Assembly (NCBI RefSeq): GCF_014127285.1
Contig: NZ_CP059901.1
Span: forward strand, 868,001-932,000
Reading direction: 5' to 3'
Source of the DNA: Mumia sp. ZJ1417
Lineage (GTDB): Bacteria > Actinomycetota > Actinomycetes > Propionibacteriales > Nocardioidaceae
DNA length: 64,000 nt
Positions 56,304 to 64,000 of this stretch are shown piece after piece. The notes below the pieces were generated by a model. That model made no database searches, had not been told where the DNA came from, and saw only the letters and a program-made list of their open reading frames with translations. Made by a program: the position numbers and the translations under genes. Each line of letters opens with the position of its first letter. Position 1 is the first letter of the stretch.

Positions 56304-57619
56304 ATGAGCGACAACGCGACGCACGGTTTGCTCGCGGCTCTCCTTGAGCGGGTGGGAGAGGCGGTGAGCGATGCTGCCTCGACGTTGGACGGGCTCGATG
56401 ACGAGGTCGTCGCGGCAGGTGCGGGGGAGATCGTGGCTGTGGCGTTGTGCGAGGCGGTCGTCCGCATCGGCCAGGGCATGCAGGCCGACGCCATGACGGC
56501 GCTCGATCGTCGCCGGCGTGAGGTGGTCGGCTCGTCGATGACCGAGCACGACCTGTGCCGGTCGTTGTTCGCCGAGATCGCGATGGCGCGTCAGGCGTCG
56601 GCGACCGCCGGCGAGACCACCTACCGGCTCGCCCGTGACCTCGAGGACCACCCCGAGGCGCACGCGCTCCTGCGTGACGGCGAGGTCAACCAGGCGGTGG
56701 TCGCGGCCGTGTGTCGCGAGACGGTCTCTCTCGATCCGTCGACGCGTGCGGAGGTCGACCGTGAGCTCGCGCCGCAGCTGCGCGAGCTGGGGCCCAAGCG
56801 TGCCGCGGCCGCTGCGCGCCGGCTGGTCCTCGACCACGAGCCGCACGCGGCGTACGAGCGCACGGTACGGGCTCGCGAGGAACGCCACGTTCACCTGCGG
56901 CCCGAGCTGGATGCGATGGCGATGCTGTCGATCTACGCGCCCGCCGAGCAGCTGGTGGGGGTGTGGCACCGGCTCGACGCCGGGGCCTCCGCTCGTCGCA
57001 GCGACGGCGACCTGCGGACGATCGCGCAGCTTGCGTGCGATCTGGCGCTCGAGGCGCTCAGCGGCAATGGCGTGACGTCGGGCGGCGCCGCGGTGGACGT
57101 CGAGGTCGGTGTCCTGATGCGGCCCGAGACGCTGTTCGGCGCCGACGACGCTTCGGCGTGCTGCAGGGCTACGGGCCGGTCCCGGGCGAGCTGGCGCGGG
57201 GGTTGGCGACGTCGGGGCGCTCGTGGGTACGCCGGTTCTTCACCGCTGACGACGGCCACCAGATCACCGACGTCGACCCGCGGCGGCGCCGCTTCCCCGA
57301 GGTGGTCGCGCGGATGGTGCGCGCGGCCGACGACTACTGCGCCCGCCCGTGGTGCGAGTGCCGTACCCGCGAGATCGACCACGTCACCCCGTACGCCGCG
57401 GGGGGCGCGACGACGCGAGCCAACGCCCAAGGGCTCTGCCGCTCGGACAACCTCCTCAAGCAGACCCGCCGGTGGCGCGTCGACACCGATCACGACGGCG
57501 TCCGCATGTGGACGACACCGACCGGCCACAAGTACGTCTCACCGCCCCCGCCAGGCGCCGCTCCTCCGTCGGTGCTCGAGAACCACCTGAGACGACTCCT
57601 CGAGGTCTCGCGCACCTGA
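56304..57619 (+). pseudogene. DUF222/HNH endonuclease gene with a frameshift
   Basis: The first frame gives a DUF222 protein to about residue 283 (MSDNATHGLL to MRPETLFGADDA). The reading must then lose one base near 57149-57153 to continue as FGVLQGYGPVPGELARGLA. The HNH domain follows: CARPWCECRTREIDHVTPYA, GGATTRANAQGLC and [12 protein letters not shown]. Without a shift the first frame runs on to 57590 as nonsense. Restored, the protein would have about 438 residues, normal for the REP13E12-like DUF222/HNH family. The break could be a real mutation, a sequencing error or a recoding site. Confidence 0.8.
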
Positions 57620-57620
57620 G

Positions 57621-57935
57621 TCGTCGCGGTACGGCACGAGCACCGCCGCGCCGTCGAAACGTCCGGCCTTCAGATCCCGAAGGGCCTCGAGCGCGCGGTC
57701 GAGCGGGTACGGGTACCGTCCGCGACCACCGGCCGACGACCTCGTGACCCGGGACGACATGGTCACGATGGACCGGAAGGTCGCCTTCGGTGACGTGCAG
57801 ATCCGTCCGGCACACCCCGCACGCCTCGACCTGGACCAGCAGCTCGCCGGGCAGCGGTGAGGGGACGGGGGTCTCGACACGCTCGAGCGGCGGGGCTCCA
57901 CGTGGTCCGCCCACGGAGGTTCGCGCACCGTTCAC
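57621..57935 (-). pseudogene. Zinc-type alcohol dehydrogenase remnant with internal deletion
   Basis: On the minus strand, from about 57935, an N-terminal MDR segment reads [37 protein letters not shown] and PGHEVVGR. Near 57725 it switches frame to a C-terminal segment [28 protein letters not shown]. Both ends are those of AdhA-like Zn dehydrogenases. About 200 residues between them, including the cofactor domain, are gone and the stop is lost. It fills most of the 371-nt gap between the HNH gene and GDPD; nothing else is seen there. Confidence 0.75.
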
Positions 57936-57990
57936 ATGCCCCACTTCCGGGTGACGGCCTCCGGCCACCTGCCACCGCTGCGATCGTCAT

Positions 57991-59130
57991 ATGAAACCTT
58001 TGCGCAGCATCCTCATCACCGCCCTCACCGCTGCGGTGGCGGGGCCCTTGTTCGTGTCCGCCGCACCCGCGGCGTCCGCCGACGGACACGCCACCTCGAA
58101 CTCGGCGCGCCACAGACCCGCCGACCCGATCGTCATCGCGCACCGCGGCGCCTCCGGCTATCGCCCGGAGCACACGCTCGCTGCCTACGCGCTGGCGATC
58201 CGCCAGGGCGCGGACGTGATCGAGCCGGACCTCGTCATCACCCAGGACAAGGTCCTCGTCGCCCGCCACGAGAACGAGATCGGCGGCACCACCGACGTCG
58301 CCGAGCACCCGGAGTTCGCCGACCGCCGGACGACCAAGACGATCGACGGACGCGCGGTGACGGGGTGGTTCACCGAGGACCTCACGCTGGCCGAGCTCAA
58401 GACCCTGAGGGCCAAGGAGCGCCTCCCGCTCGTGCGCCCCGGCAACACCGCGTACGACGGCCGCTTCGAGGTGCCGACCTTCGAAGAGGTTCTCGACCTG
58501 GCGAAGCGCGAGAGCATCCGTCGCGGACGGGTCATCGGCGTCGCACCTGAGACCAAGCACCCCACGTACTTCCAGTCGATCGGCAAGAACCTCGAGGATC
58601 CGCTCGTCCGCACGCTGAAGCGCCGTGGGCTCGACCACCGCTGGTCGCCGGTCACCGTCCAGTCGTTCGAGACCGCGAACCTCAAGACCCTCGCCAAGCG
58701 GGTGCGCGTCCCGCTCGCCCAGAACGTCAACCCGAGCGGGCGTCCGTACGACCACGTCGTCAGCGGTGACCCGACGACGTACGTGGACATGGTGACCCCA
58801 GCAGGTCTCAAGGCGATGGCAGGGTACGCCGACGTCCTCAGCGCGGAGAAGACCGTCCTCATCCCGCGCGACGCGACCGGGGCGCTGACTACCCCGACGA
58901 CCGTTGTCCGCGATGCGCATCGGGCGGGGCTCGACGTCTATGCGTGGACGTTCCGCGCGGAGAACCAGTTCCTTCCCGCCGATCACCGCGACGGCACCGA
59001 CCCGAACGCGCACGGCGACCTCGACGCTGAGCTGCGGACGTTCTACCGGCTCGGGCTTGACGGTGTGTTCTCCGACTTCCCTGATCTGGCGGTTGCCGCG
59101 CGTCGGCCCGCCTCCGTGAAGGCAGGCTGA
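57991..59130 (+). CDS. Secreted glycerophosphodiester phosphodiesterase
   Basis: This 379-residue exported enzyme has a signal peptide (SILITALTAAVAGPLFVSA-APAASA). The GDPD core has VIAHRGASGYRPEHTLAAY (about 46-64), GADVIEPDLVITQDK and ARHENEIGGTTDV, and a late AWTFRAENQF and DLDAELRTFYRLGLDGVFSD. It hydrolyses glycerophosphodiesters, possibly including teichoic-acid-like polymers. No good ribosome site precedes the CATATG start. The terminal SDFPDLAV is typical of the family. Confidence 0.93.
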   Translation: MKPLRSILITALTAAVAGPLFVSAAPAASADGHATSNSARHRPADPIVIAHRGASGYRPEHTLAAYALAIRQGADVIEPDLVITQDKVLVARHENEIGGTTDVAEHPEFADRRTTKTIDGRAVTGWFTEDLTLAELKTLRAKERLPLVRPGNTAYDGRFEVPTFEEVLDLAKRESIRRGRVIGVAPETKHPTYFQSIGKNLEDPLVRTLKRRGLDHRWSPVTVQSFETANLKTLAKRVRVPLAQNVNPSGRPYDHVVSGDPTTYVDMVTPAGLKAMAGYADVLSAEKTVLIPRDATGALTTPTTVVRDAHRAGLDVYAWTFRAENQFLPADHRDGTDPNAHGDLDAELRTFYRLGLDGVFSDFPDLAVAARRPASVKAG

Positions 59131-59142
59131 GGGCGCGACCGT

Positions 59143-59148
59143 TACGCT
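59143..59148 (+). promoter_or_regulatory. -10 box TACGCT of the metB-like gene
   Basis: TACGCT ends 7 nt before GTG 59156 with no ribosome-binding site between, matching the leaderless pattern seen at several genes here. Confidence 0.45.
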
Positions 59149-59155
59149 CGCGGGT

Positions 59156-60313
59156 GTGAGTGACTTCGGATTCGAGACGCGTGCGATCCACGCAGGTCAG
59201 GAGCCTGACCCCCGCACTGGGGCGGTCGTGCCGGCCATCTACGCGACCAGCACCTACAAGCAGGACGGGGTCGGCGGGCTCCGCGAAGGCTATGAGTACT
59301 CGCGGAGCGCGAACCCTACGAGGACGGCGCTCGAGGAGTGCCTCGCCTCGCTCGAGGGAGGCGCCCGCGGGTTCGCGTTCGCGAGCGGGCTCGCCGCCGA
59401 GGACACCCTCCTGCGGGCGCTCACCAAACCCGGCGACCACGTGGTGATCCCCGATGACGCATACGGCGGGACGTACCGGCTGTTCGACAAGGTCGAGTCG
59501 CGCTGGGGCCTGCGGTACGACCCGGTGCCGATCGCCGACGTCGAGGCGGTCCGTGCGGCGGTCACGCCCGGCGAGACACGCATCGTGTGGGTCGAGACGC
59601 CGACCAACCCGCTGCTCGGGATCGCCGACATCGAGGCGCTCGCCGAGGTCGCGCACGAGGCCGGCGCGCTGCTGGTCGTCGACAACACCTTCGCCTCCTC
59701 GTACCTGCAGCAGCCTCTCGCCCACGGCGCCGACCTCGTGGTGCACTCGACGACCAAGTACGCGGGCGGCCACTCCGACGTCGTCGGCGGCGCCCTGATC
59801 GCCCGCGACGAGACGCTCGCGGAGCCGATCGCCTTCCACCAGAACTCCATGGGCGCCGTTGCGGGCCCGTTCGACTCGTGGCTCGTGCTGCGGGGGCTCA
59901 AGACCCTCGCGCTGCGGATGGAGCGTCACAGCGACAACGCCGAGCGGATCGTCGCCTTCCTGCAGAGCCGTCCGGAGGTCTCGCACGTGATCTACCCGGG
60001 CCTCGCGGAGCACCCGGGTCACGCCGTCGCCGCACGTCAGATGAAGCGGTTCGGCGGGATGGTGTCCTTCCAGATGGCCGCCGGTGAGCGGGCAGCCCTC
60101 GACGTCGTCGAGCACACCGAGCTCTTCACGCTCGCTGAATCGCTCGGCGGTGTCGAGTCGCTGATCGAGCATCCCGGCCGCATGACCCACGCTTCTGCGG
60201 CAGGCTCTCCGCTCGAGGTGCCGGCCGACCTCGTCCGCGTCAGCGTCGGCATCGAGAGTGCCGACGACCTGGTCGCCGACCTCGAGCGCGCATTCGAGCG
60301 GCTCGGCCGATGA
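59156..60313 (+). CDS. metB: Cystathionine gamma-synthase (trans-sulphuration PLP enzyme)
   Basis: This 385-residue PLP enzyme of the Cys/Met metabolism family starts FGFETRAIHAGQEPDPRTGA. YEYSRSANPTRTALEE and GSRGFAFASGLAAEDTLL-like segments follow; the PLP Lys201 lies in LVVHSTTKYAGGHSDVVGG. It makes cystathionine from an acylated homoserine and cysteine, or may run as a gamma-lyase. Together with cbs it covers transsulphuration. It overlaps the AI-2E family gene by 4 nt. Confidence 0.93.
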   Translation: MSDFGFETRAIHAGQEPDPRTGAVVPAIYATSTYKQDGVGGLREGYEYSRSANPTRTALEECLASLEGGARGFAFASGLAAEDTLLRALTKPGDHVVIPDDAYGGTYRLFDKVESRWGLRYDPVPIADVEAVRAAVTPGETRIVWVETPTNPLLGIADIEALAEVAHEAGALLVVDNTFASSYLQQPLAHGADLVVHSTTKYAGGHSDVVGGALIARDETLAEPIAFHQNSMGAVAGPFDSWLVLRGLKTLALRMERHSDNAERIVAFLQSRPEVSHVIYPGLAEHPGHAVAARQMKRFGGMVSFQMAAGERAALDVVEHTELFTLAESLGGVESLIEHPGRMTHASAAGSPLEVPADLVRVSVGIESADDLVADLERAFERLGR

Positions 60314-61671
60314 GCGAGGACGGGGCGCCCGAGGGCGCGGCTCCCGAGGACGCGGCTCCCGGCGACGCCGCGCCTGACGAGGGAGTGACCGAGGAGGCAG
60401 CGGAGCGCGCGAGGTCGCGACGCCAGCGTCTGGACGAGCTCGTCGAGCGCATGCGCGCGACCGCACGCCGCGACCTCACGCTCCTCGACGAACGCACCGG
60501 CGTCCTCGGAGATCCCGTCCCGACCCTCAGCCCGTACGCCGCCCCGGCGCCGCCCTCCCCGGGGGACGGGACCCCGCCCAACGTCCCGTACGGGATCTCG
60601 CTGGCGGCTTCCTGGGGGTGGCGGCTCATCGTCATCGCCGCGGCGGGTCTGGGCGTGATGTGGCTGCTGGGCTACTTCTCCAGCCTCACCGTGCCGATCG
60701 CCATCGCGATCCTCGTCTCTGCCCTGGTCCGTCCGTTCGTCGACCGGATCGAGGCCCTGCACCTTCCTCGGGCGCTCGCGACGTTGATGGTGATGATCTT
60801 CGGGATCGGCGCCGTCGTCGGCATGCTCACCCTCGTCGGTCAGCAGGTCTCCACGCAGTTCGACGACCTGCGCACGAAGGTCGTCGACGGGCTGCAGGAG
60901 ATCCAGGACTGGGCCCGCACCGGTCCACTCGGGCTCAGCGACGCGCAGCTCAACTCCTGGATCGACCGGGCCACCAAGACCATCGAGGAGTGGGGGAGCA
61001 GCGGGACGGGGATCGTCGACCGGGTCACCCAGCTCGGAACCACCGTGACGCACGTGCTCGCTGGGTTCTTCATCGTGCTCTTCGCGACGTACTTCTTCCT
61101 CTACCAGGGTGGGCGCATCTGGGACTGGGTCGTCCGGCTCTTCCCGCGCAACGCCCGCGAGCACGCCGACCGCTCCGGCCGGGTCGCCTGGTGGTCGCTC
61201 ACCGCGTTCGTCCGCGCGACCGTGCTGGTCGCGCTCGTCGACGCCGTCGGCATCGCGCTCGTCGCGTGGCTGCTGGGGGTGCCGCTGGTGCTGGCGATCG
61301 CGACGCTGGTGTTCCTCGGCGCGTTCATCCCGATCGTCGGCGCTTTTGTCTCGGGGCTCGTCGCCGTCCTCGTCGCGCTGGTGGCTCAGGGCCCGTGGGT
61401 GGCGCTGTTCATGCTCGCCGGCGTCGTCGCCGTGCAGCAGATCGAGGCGCACATCCTGCAGCCTTTCTTGATGGGCCACCTCGTCCAGCTCCACCCGCTG
61501 GCGATCATCCTCGCGATCGCCGCCGGCGTCACCGTCGCCGGGATCGTCGGCGCGCTCCTCGCCGTGCCGATCGTCGCCTGTGTCAACGCGATCGTGCGCC
61601 ACCTCGCCGAGCGTGCGGAGGCAGCCCGCGAGGCGCGAGAGGCTGGTCTCGCGCCACCGACGCCCGACTAG
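60310..61671 (+). CDS. AI-2E family transporter-like membrane protein
   Basis: The protein has 453 residues. The acidic Ala/Pro-rich N-terminus of about 95 residues is followed by about eight membrane helices of the AI-2E/PerM family (WRLIVIAAAGLGVMWLLGYF, TLMVMIFGIGAVVGMLTLVG and a C-terminal half with GVPLVLAIATLVFLGAFIPI). A soluble stretch of about 190-240 lies between. The substrate is not known; members range from quorum-signal exporters to Na+/H+ antiporters. ATG 60310 overlaps the metB stop. The gene is tail-to-tail with the NHL-like gene with no spacer. Confidence 0.9.
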   Translation: MSEDGAPEGAAPEDAAPGDAAPDEGVTEEAAERARSRRQRLDELVERMRATARRDLTLLDERTGVLGDPVPTLSPYAAPAPPSPGDGTPPNVPYGISLAASWGWRLIVIAAAGLGVMWLLGYFSSLTVPIAIAILVSALVRPFVDRIEALHLPRALATLMVMIFGIGAVVGMLTLVGQQVSTQFDDLRTKVVDGLQEIQDWARTGPLGLSDAQLNSWIDRATKTIEEWGSSGTGIVDRVTQLGTTVTHVLAGFFIVLFATYFFLYQGGRIWDWVVRLFPRNAREHADRSGRVAWWSLTAFVRATVLVALVDAVGIALVAWLLGVPLVLAIATLVFLGAFIPIVGAFVSGLVAVLVALVAQGPWVALFMLAGVVAVQQIEAHILQPFLMGHLVQLHPLAIILAIAAGVTVAGIVGALLAVPIVACVNAIVRHLAERAEAAREAREAGLAPPTPD

Positions 61672-62997
61672 CTACTTCCGTACGACGAACGTCTTGTGCG
61701 CCCAGGCACTCGACCCCTTGGCGTTCACTGCGCGGACGGACACCTTGTTCTTGCCGTTGCGCAGCTTGGAGCGCTTGACGGTGTACGAGCGCTTGCCCGC
61801 GCCCGGAGCCTTCGTCACCAGCGTGCGGCTGCCCTTCTTGATGACGAGCCGGTAGCGCGTGATCGCGGCACCACCGTTCGACGCCGGGGCCTTCCACCGG
61901 ATCGTGCGCTTCTTCGCCTTGCGGGCGCCAGTGACGGTGAGCGCGCGGACCTTGCCCGGCACGGTGATCCGTGGCTTCGGTGTGGCGGGCGGCTTGGGTG
62001 CCGCGGGCGGCGCGATCACCGCGCGATAGACCGACACCTTGTTCGCGACCCACTGGCCGACGGCGATCGAGTGGTCGCTCGCGACGGCTAGTCCCCGCGG
62101 CGGCGCGGTTCCGAGGCCGGTGTTCGCACCCTGGAGCGACCGCGCAGGCGCCGTGCTCGCGTCGGCCCCGGCTGCGAAGACCTGCACCGCGGGGCTGAGC
62201 TGGTTCGCGACGTAGACGAATCCGCGCCGGTCGACCTCGAGGTCCGAGGGGCCGTCCAGTCGCGTCGTCGCCCCGGTCAGCGTCCGCCGAGGCGCCGCGT
62301 TGCCGTTGGCGGTCGCGGCGTACGCCGTCACGCTGTCGCCCGAGAAGTTCGCCACGAGCAGGTCGCCCCGCGCGTCGAACGCGAGGCCGACAGGACTGTC
62401 GAGCTTGGTGAGATTTCCCTGGATCACACGGGTGGGAGTGGTCTTGTCGTTCGCGCTCGCGGCGAACACGAGGACGGCGTCCGGGGCGTGCTCGTTGGCG
62501 ACGTACAGCGTGCCGCCAGGCCCGAGCTCGAGGTCGCACGGCTGTGTCAGCGCGGGCGACGTGATCGTACGGGCCGGGGTGACGTTGCCGTTGGCATCAG
62601 GGGCAAAGACCCTGATCGCGGGGCTGGCGCCACGATCGCTCACGTAGATCTGCCCCGCCGCGTCGACCGTCACCCCGCACGGCGCCCCGAGCCCCGTCGC
62701 GGAGCCCTGGATCCTCCGTGTCGGGGTCACGTCGCCGTTGCCGTTCGGGCCGTAGACGGTGACCCAGCCGACCTGGTTCGCGACGTACAGGTTGCCTGCG
62801 CCGTCCCTGGCGACCCCCATCGCCTCGCTCAGGCCCGTACGGGCGCCCGCCAGCGTGCGGAGCGGGCTGTGGTCGAGGTCGTCGGCGGCGGGCGTCGCAC
62901 TCGCGGCGGTCAGCGCCCCGGCGGCGAGAACGACGGCGGCGGCAGCGCCCGTCCCTCGGTGAAGTCTCTCGGTGGTTGTCGGTCCTGCTCGTGTCAT
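61672..62997 (-). CDS. Secreted NHL-like beta-propeller with fibronectin type III domain
   Basis: This 441-residue protein has a signal peptide (AAAAVVLAAGALTAASA-TPA). Six tandem repeats of about 45-48 residues have the pattern G-V/L-A-x-D-x-x-G-x-L/I-Y-V-A-N-x, then V-x-V-F/Y-A-x-x-A-N-G-x-x-x-P-x-R (for example GNLYVANQVGWVTVYGPNGN). This forms a propeller at about 45-325. A Pro/Lys linker and a fibronectin type III domain (about 345-441) follow. The role is unknown, possibly binding at the cell surface. Confidence 0.88.
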   Translation of the reverse strand: MTRAGPTTTERLHRGTGAAAAVVLAAGALTAASATPAADDLDHSPLRTLAGARTGLSEAMGVARDGAGNLYVANQVGWVTVYGPNGNGDVTPTRRIQGSATGLGAPCGVTVDAAGQIYVSDRGASPAIRVFAPDANGNVTPARTITSPALTQPCDLELGPGGTLYVANEHAPDAVLVFAASANDKTTPTRVIQGNLTKLDSPVGLAFDARGDLLVANFSGDSVTAYAATANGNAAPRRTLTGATTRLDGPSDLEVDRRGFVYVANQLSPAVQVFAAGADASTAPARSLQGANTGLGTAPPRGLAVASDHSIAVGQWVANKVSVYRAVIAPPAAPKPPATPKPRITVPGKVRALTVTGARKAKKRTIRWKAPASNGGAAITRYRLVIKKGSRTLVTKAPGAGKRSYTVKRSKLRNGKNKVSVRAVNAKGSSAWAHKTFVVRK

Positions 62998-63067
62998 CGT
63001 GGTGTCCCCCTCACCATCCTCTCGACGCTAGGTCGAGTGCGGGCCACCTCGCTGCGGCTTTCATGCT

Positions 63068-63073
63068 TAGGCT
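63068..63073 (+). promoter_or_regulatory. -10 box TAGGCT of the threonine dehydratase gene
   Basis: TAGGCT ends 6 nt before ATG 63080, the same spacing as at cbs and hxlR, which supports a leaderless transcript. Confidence 0.45.
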
Positions 63074-63079
63074 GGTGGC

Positions 63080-64000
63080 ATGCCGGTCACCCTGGACGAC
63101 GTGCGCGCTGCCGAGAAGCTGCTCGCCGGCGTCGCTGTCCGCACCCCCGTCGAGCCTTCGCGTGCGCTCAGTGCGCTGATCGGTCGACAGGTCGTGCTCA
63201 AGTGCGAGAACCTCCAACGCGCCGGGTCGTTCAAGATCCGCGGTGCCTACGTCCGCATCGCACGGCTCTCCGCCGAGGAGCGGGCACACGGCGTCGTCGC
63301 GGCCAGCGCCGGCAACCATGCGCAAGGTGTCGCCCTCGCCGCCTCGCTGCTCGGGACCACCGCGACCGTCTTCATGCCCGAGGGCGCGCCGTTGCCCAAG
63401 CTTGCGGCGACCCGCGAGTACGGGGCGAGGATCGAGCTCGCCGGCACGTCGGTCGAGTCCGCGCTCGTGGCGGCGCACGCCTATGCCGAGCGCGTCGGTG
63501 CCGTGCTCATCCACCCGTTCGACCATCCCGACATCGTCGCCGGACAGGGGACGCTGGGGCTCGAGGTCCTCGAGCAGGTCCCCGACGCCACGACGATCGT
63601 CATCCCGGTGGGTGGGGGTGGGCTCGTCGCGGGGGTCGCGCTCGCCGCACGGGCGATCAACCCGAGCATCCGGGTCATCGGGGTGCAGTCCGAGCGGGTC
63701 GCGCCATACCCGCAGTCGTTGCGCGCGGGCCGACCGGTGTCCGTGGACGCACAGCGCACGATGGCCGACGGCATCGCGGTGTCGCGGCCCGGCGACGTCC
63801 CGTACGAGGAGATCGCCCGCTACGTGGACCGCGTCGTCACCGTCACGGAGGAGTCGCTCAGCCAGGCGCTCCTCATGCTCCTCGAACGCGCCAAGCTCGT
63901 CGTGGAGCCGGCAGGTGCCGCCGGCGTCGCCGCGCTGCTGGAGCATCCCGACGTCTTCGCCGACGACCCCGGTCCCGTCGTCAGCGTCCTCAGCGGCGGC
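63080..64000 (+). CDS. ilvA: Threonine ammonia-lyase (threonine dehydratase), 3' end beyond the window
   Basis: The first 307 residues are present with no stop before the window edge. The PLP Lys52 is in RAGSFKIRGAYVRI, the substrate/phosphate loops are ASAGNHAQGVALAASLLG (about 75-92) and PVGGGGLVAGVALAA (about 177-191). PEGAPLPKLAATREYGARI is also seen. It deaminates threonine to 2-oxobutyrate, the first step of isoleucine synthesis, or acts in degradation. A C-terminal ACT domain would lie outside the window. Confidence 0.93.
   Translation, partial: MPVTLDDVRAAEKLLAGVAVRTPVEPSRALSALIGRQVVLKCENLQRAGSFKIRGAYVRIARLSAEERAHGVVAASAGNHAQGVALAASLLGTTATVFMPEGAPLPKLAATREYGARIELAGTSVESALVAAHAYAERVGAVLIHPFDHPDIVAGQGTLGLEVLEQVPDATTIVIPVGGGGLVAGVALAARAINPSIRVIGVQSERVAPYPQSLRAGRPVSVDAQRTMADGIAVSRPGDVPYEEIARYVDRVVTVTEESLSQALLMLLERAKLVVEPAGAAGVAALLEHPDVFADDPGPVVSVLSGG

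Overview
The window is about 70% GC and densely coded, with many ATGA/GTGA start-stop overlaps. Its gene content is that of a Gram-positive actinomycete: LCP ligase, class F sortase, F420-type LLM oxidoreductase, DUF501, DUF222/HNH and an ECF41 sigma factor. The conserved order mfd ... mazG-eno-divIC-DUF501-ppx, the order of the cbs and metB neighbourhoods and the frequent CGTACG word suggest Nocardioidaceae (Nocardioides, Aeromicrobium or Mumia relatives). That placement is inference; no rRNA gene is present.

Region 1 (1-16.1 kb) is an exopolysaccharide/cell-wall glycopolymer locus. It holds a CelD-type acyltransferase, a beta-helix protein, a glucosamine inositolphosphotransferase-like protein, a BY-kinase/chain-length regulator, its low-molecular-weight phosphatase, Wzy, Wzx, a DUF1972 glycosyltransferase, a CDP-alcohol phosphotransferase, a TagD-like cytidylyltransferase, a GT4 enzyme, an IMPase/CysQ enzyme, an LCP ligase and a secreted ScyD-like propeller. 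No priming glycosyltransferase is seen; it probably lies to the left.

Region 2 (16.1-27.4 kb) is a housekeeping block: mfd, then an arsC-like gene and a fur-catalase pair, then lipoprotein-mazG-eno-divIC-DUF501-ppx.

Region 3 (27.4-34.2 kb) is accessory. It has a decayed gene, a VapBC-like pair, an HxlR/NAD(P)H-reductase pair, a type 5 uracil-DNA glycosylase coupled to a cyclopropane synthase that lacks its catalytic domain, an unusual tRNA with anticodon UAA, a GNAT, and an ECF41 sigma factor divergent from a flavin oxidoreductase.

Region 4 (34.2-41.5 kb) is one leftward peptide ABC-importer operon that ends in a class I glutamine amidotransferase and a beta-lactamase-fold hydrolase.

Region 5 (41.8-64 kb) carries Bax-inhibitor, ASCH/HTH, SGNH hydrolase, cbs, a sortase F plus cell-surface substrate pair, LLM oxidoreductase plus tyrosine phosphatase, secreted and DUF1540 proteins, a PHP protein, FAD oxidoreductase, hydrolases, msrA, a frameshifted DUF222/HNH gene, an alcohol-dehydrogenase remnant, GDPD, metB, an AI-2E family protein, a secreted NHL-like protein and the 5' part of threonine dehydratase.

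Two repeat families stand out. One is a 21-22 bp tandem repeat with core CCCGGGTC in four intergenic places, where its palindrome supplies or abuts stop codons. The other is a GGTTTCGACAGGCTC element inserted in frame inside mfd. Many genes also show a TANNNT -10 box 5-7 nt before the start codon, which points to leaderless transcription.
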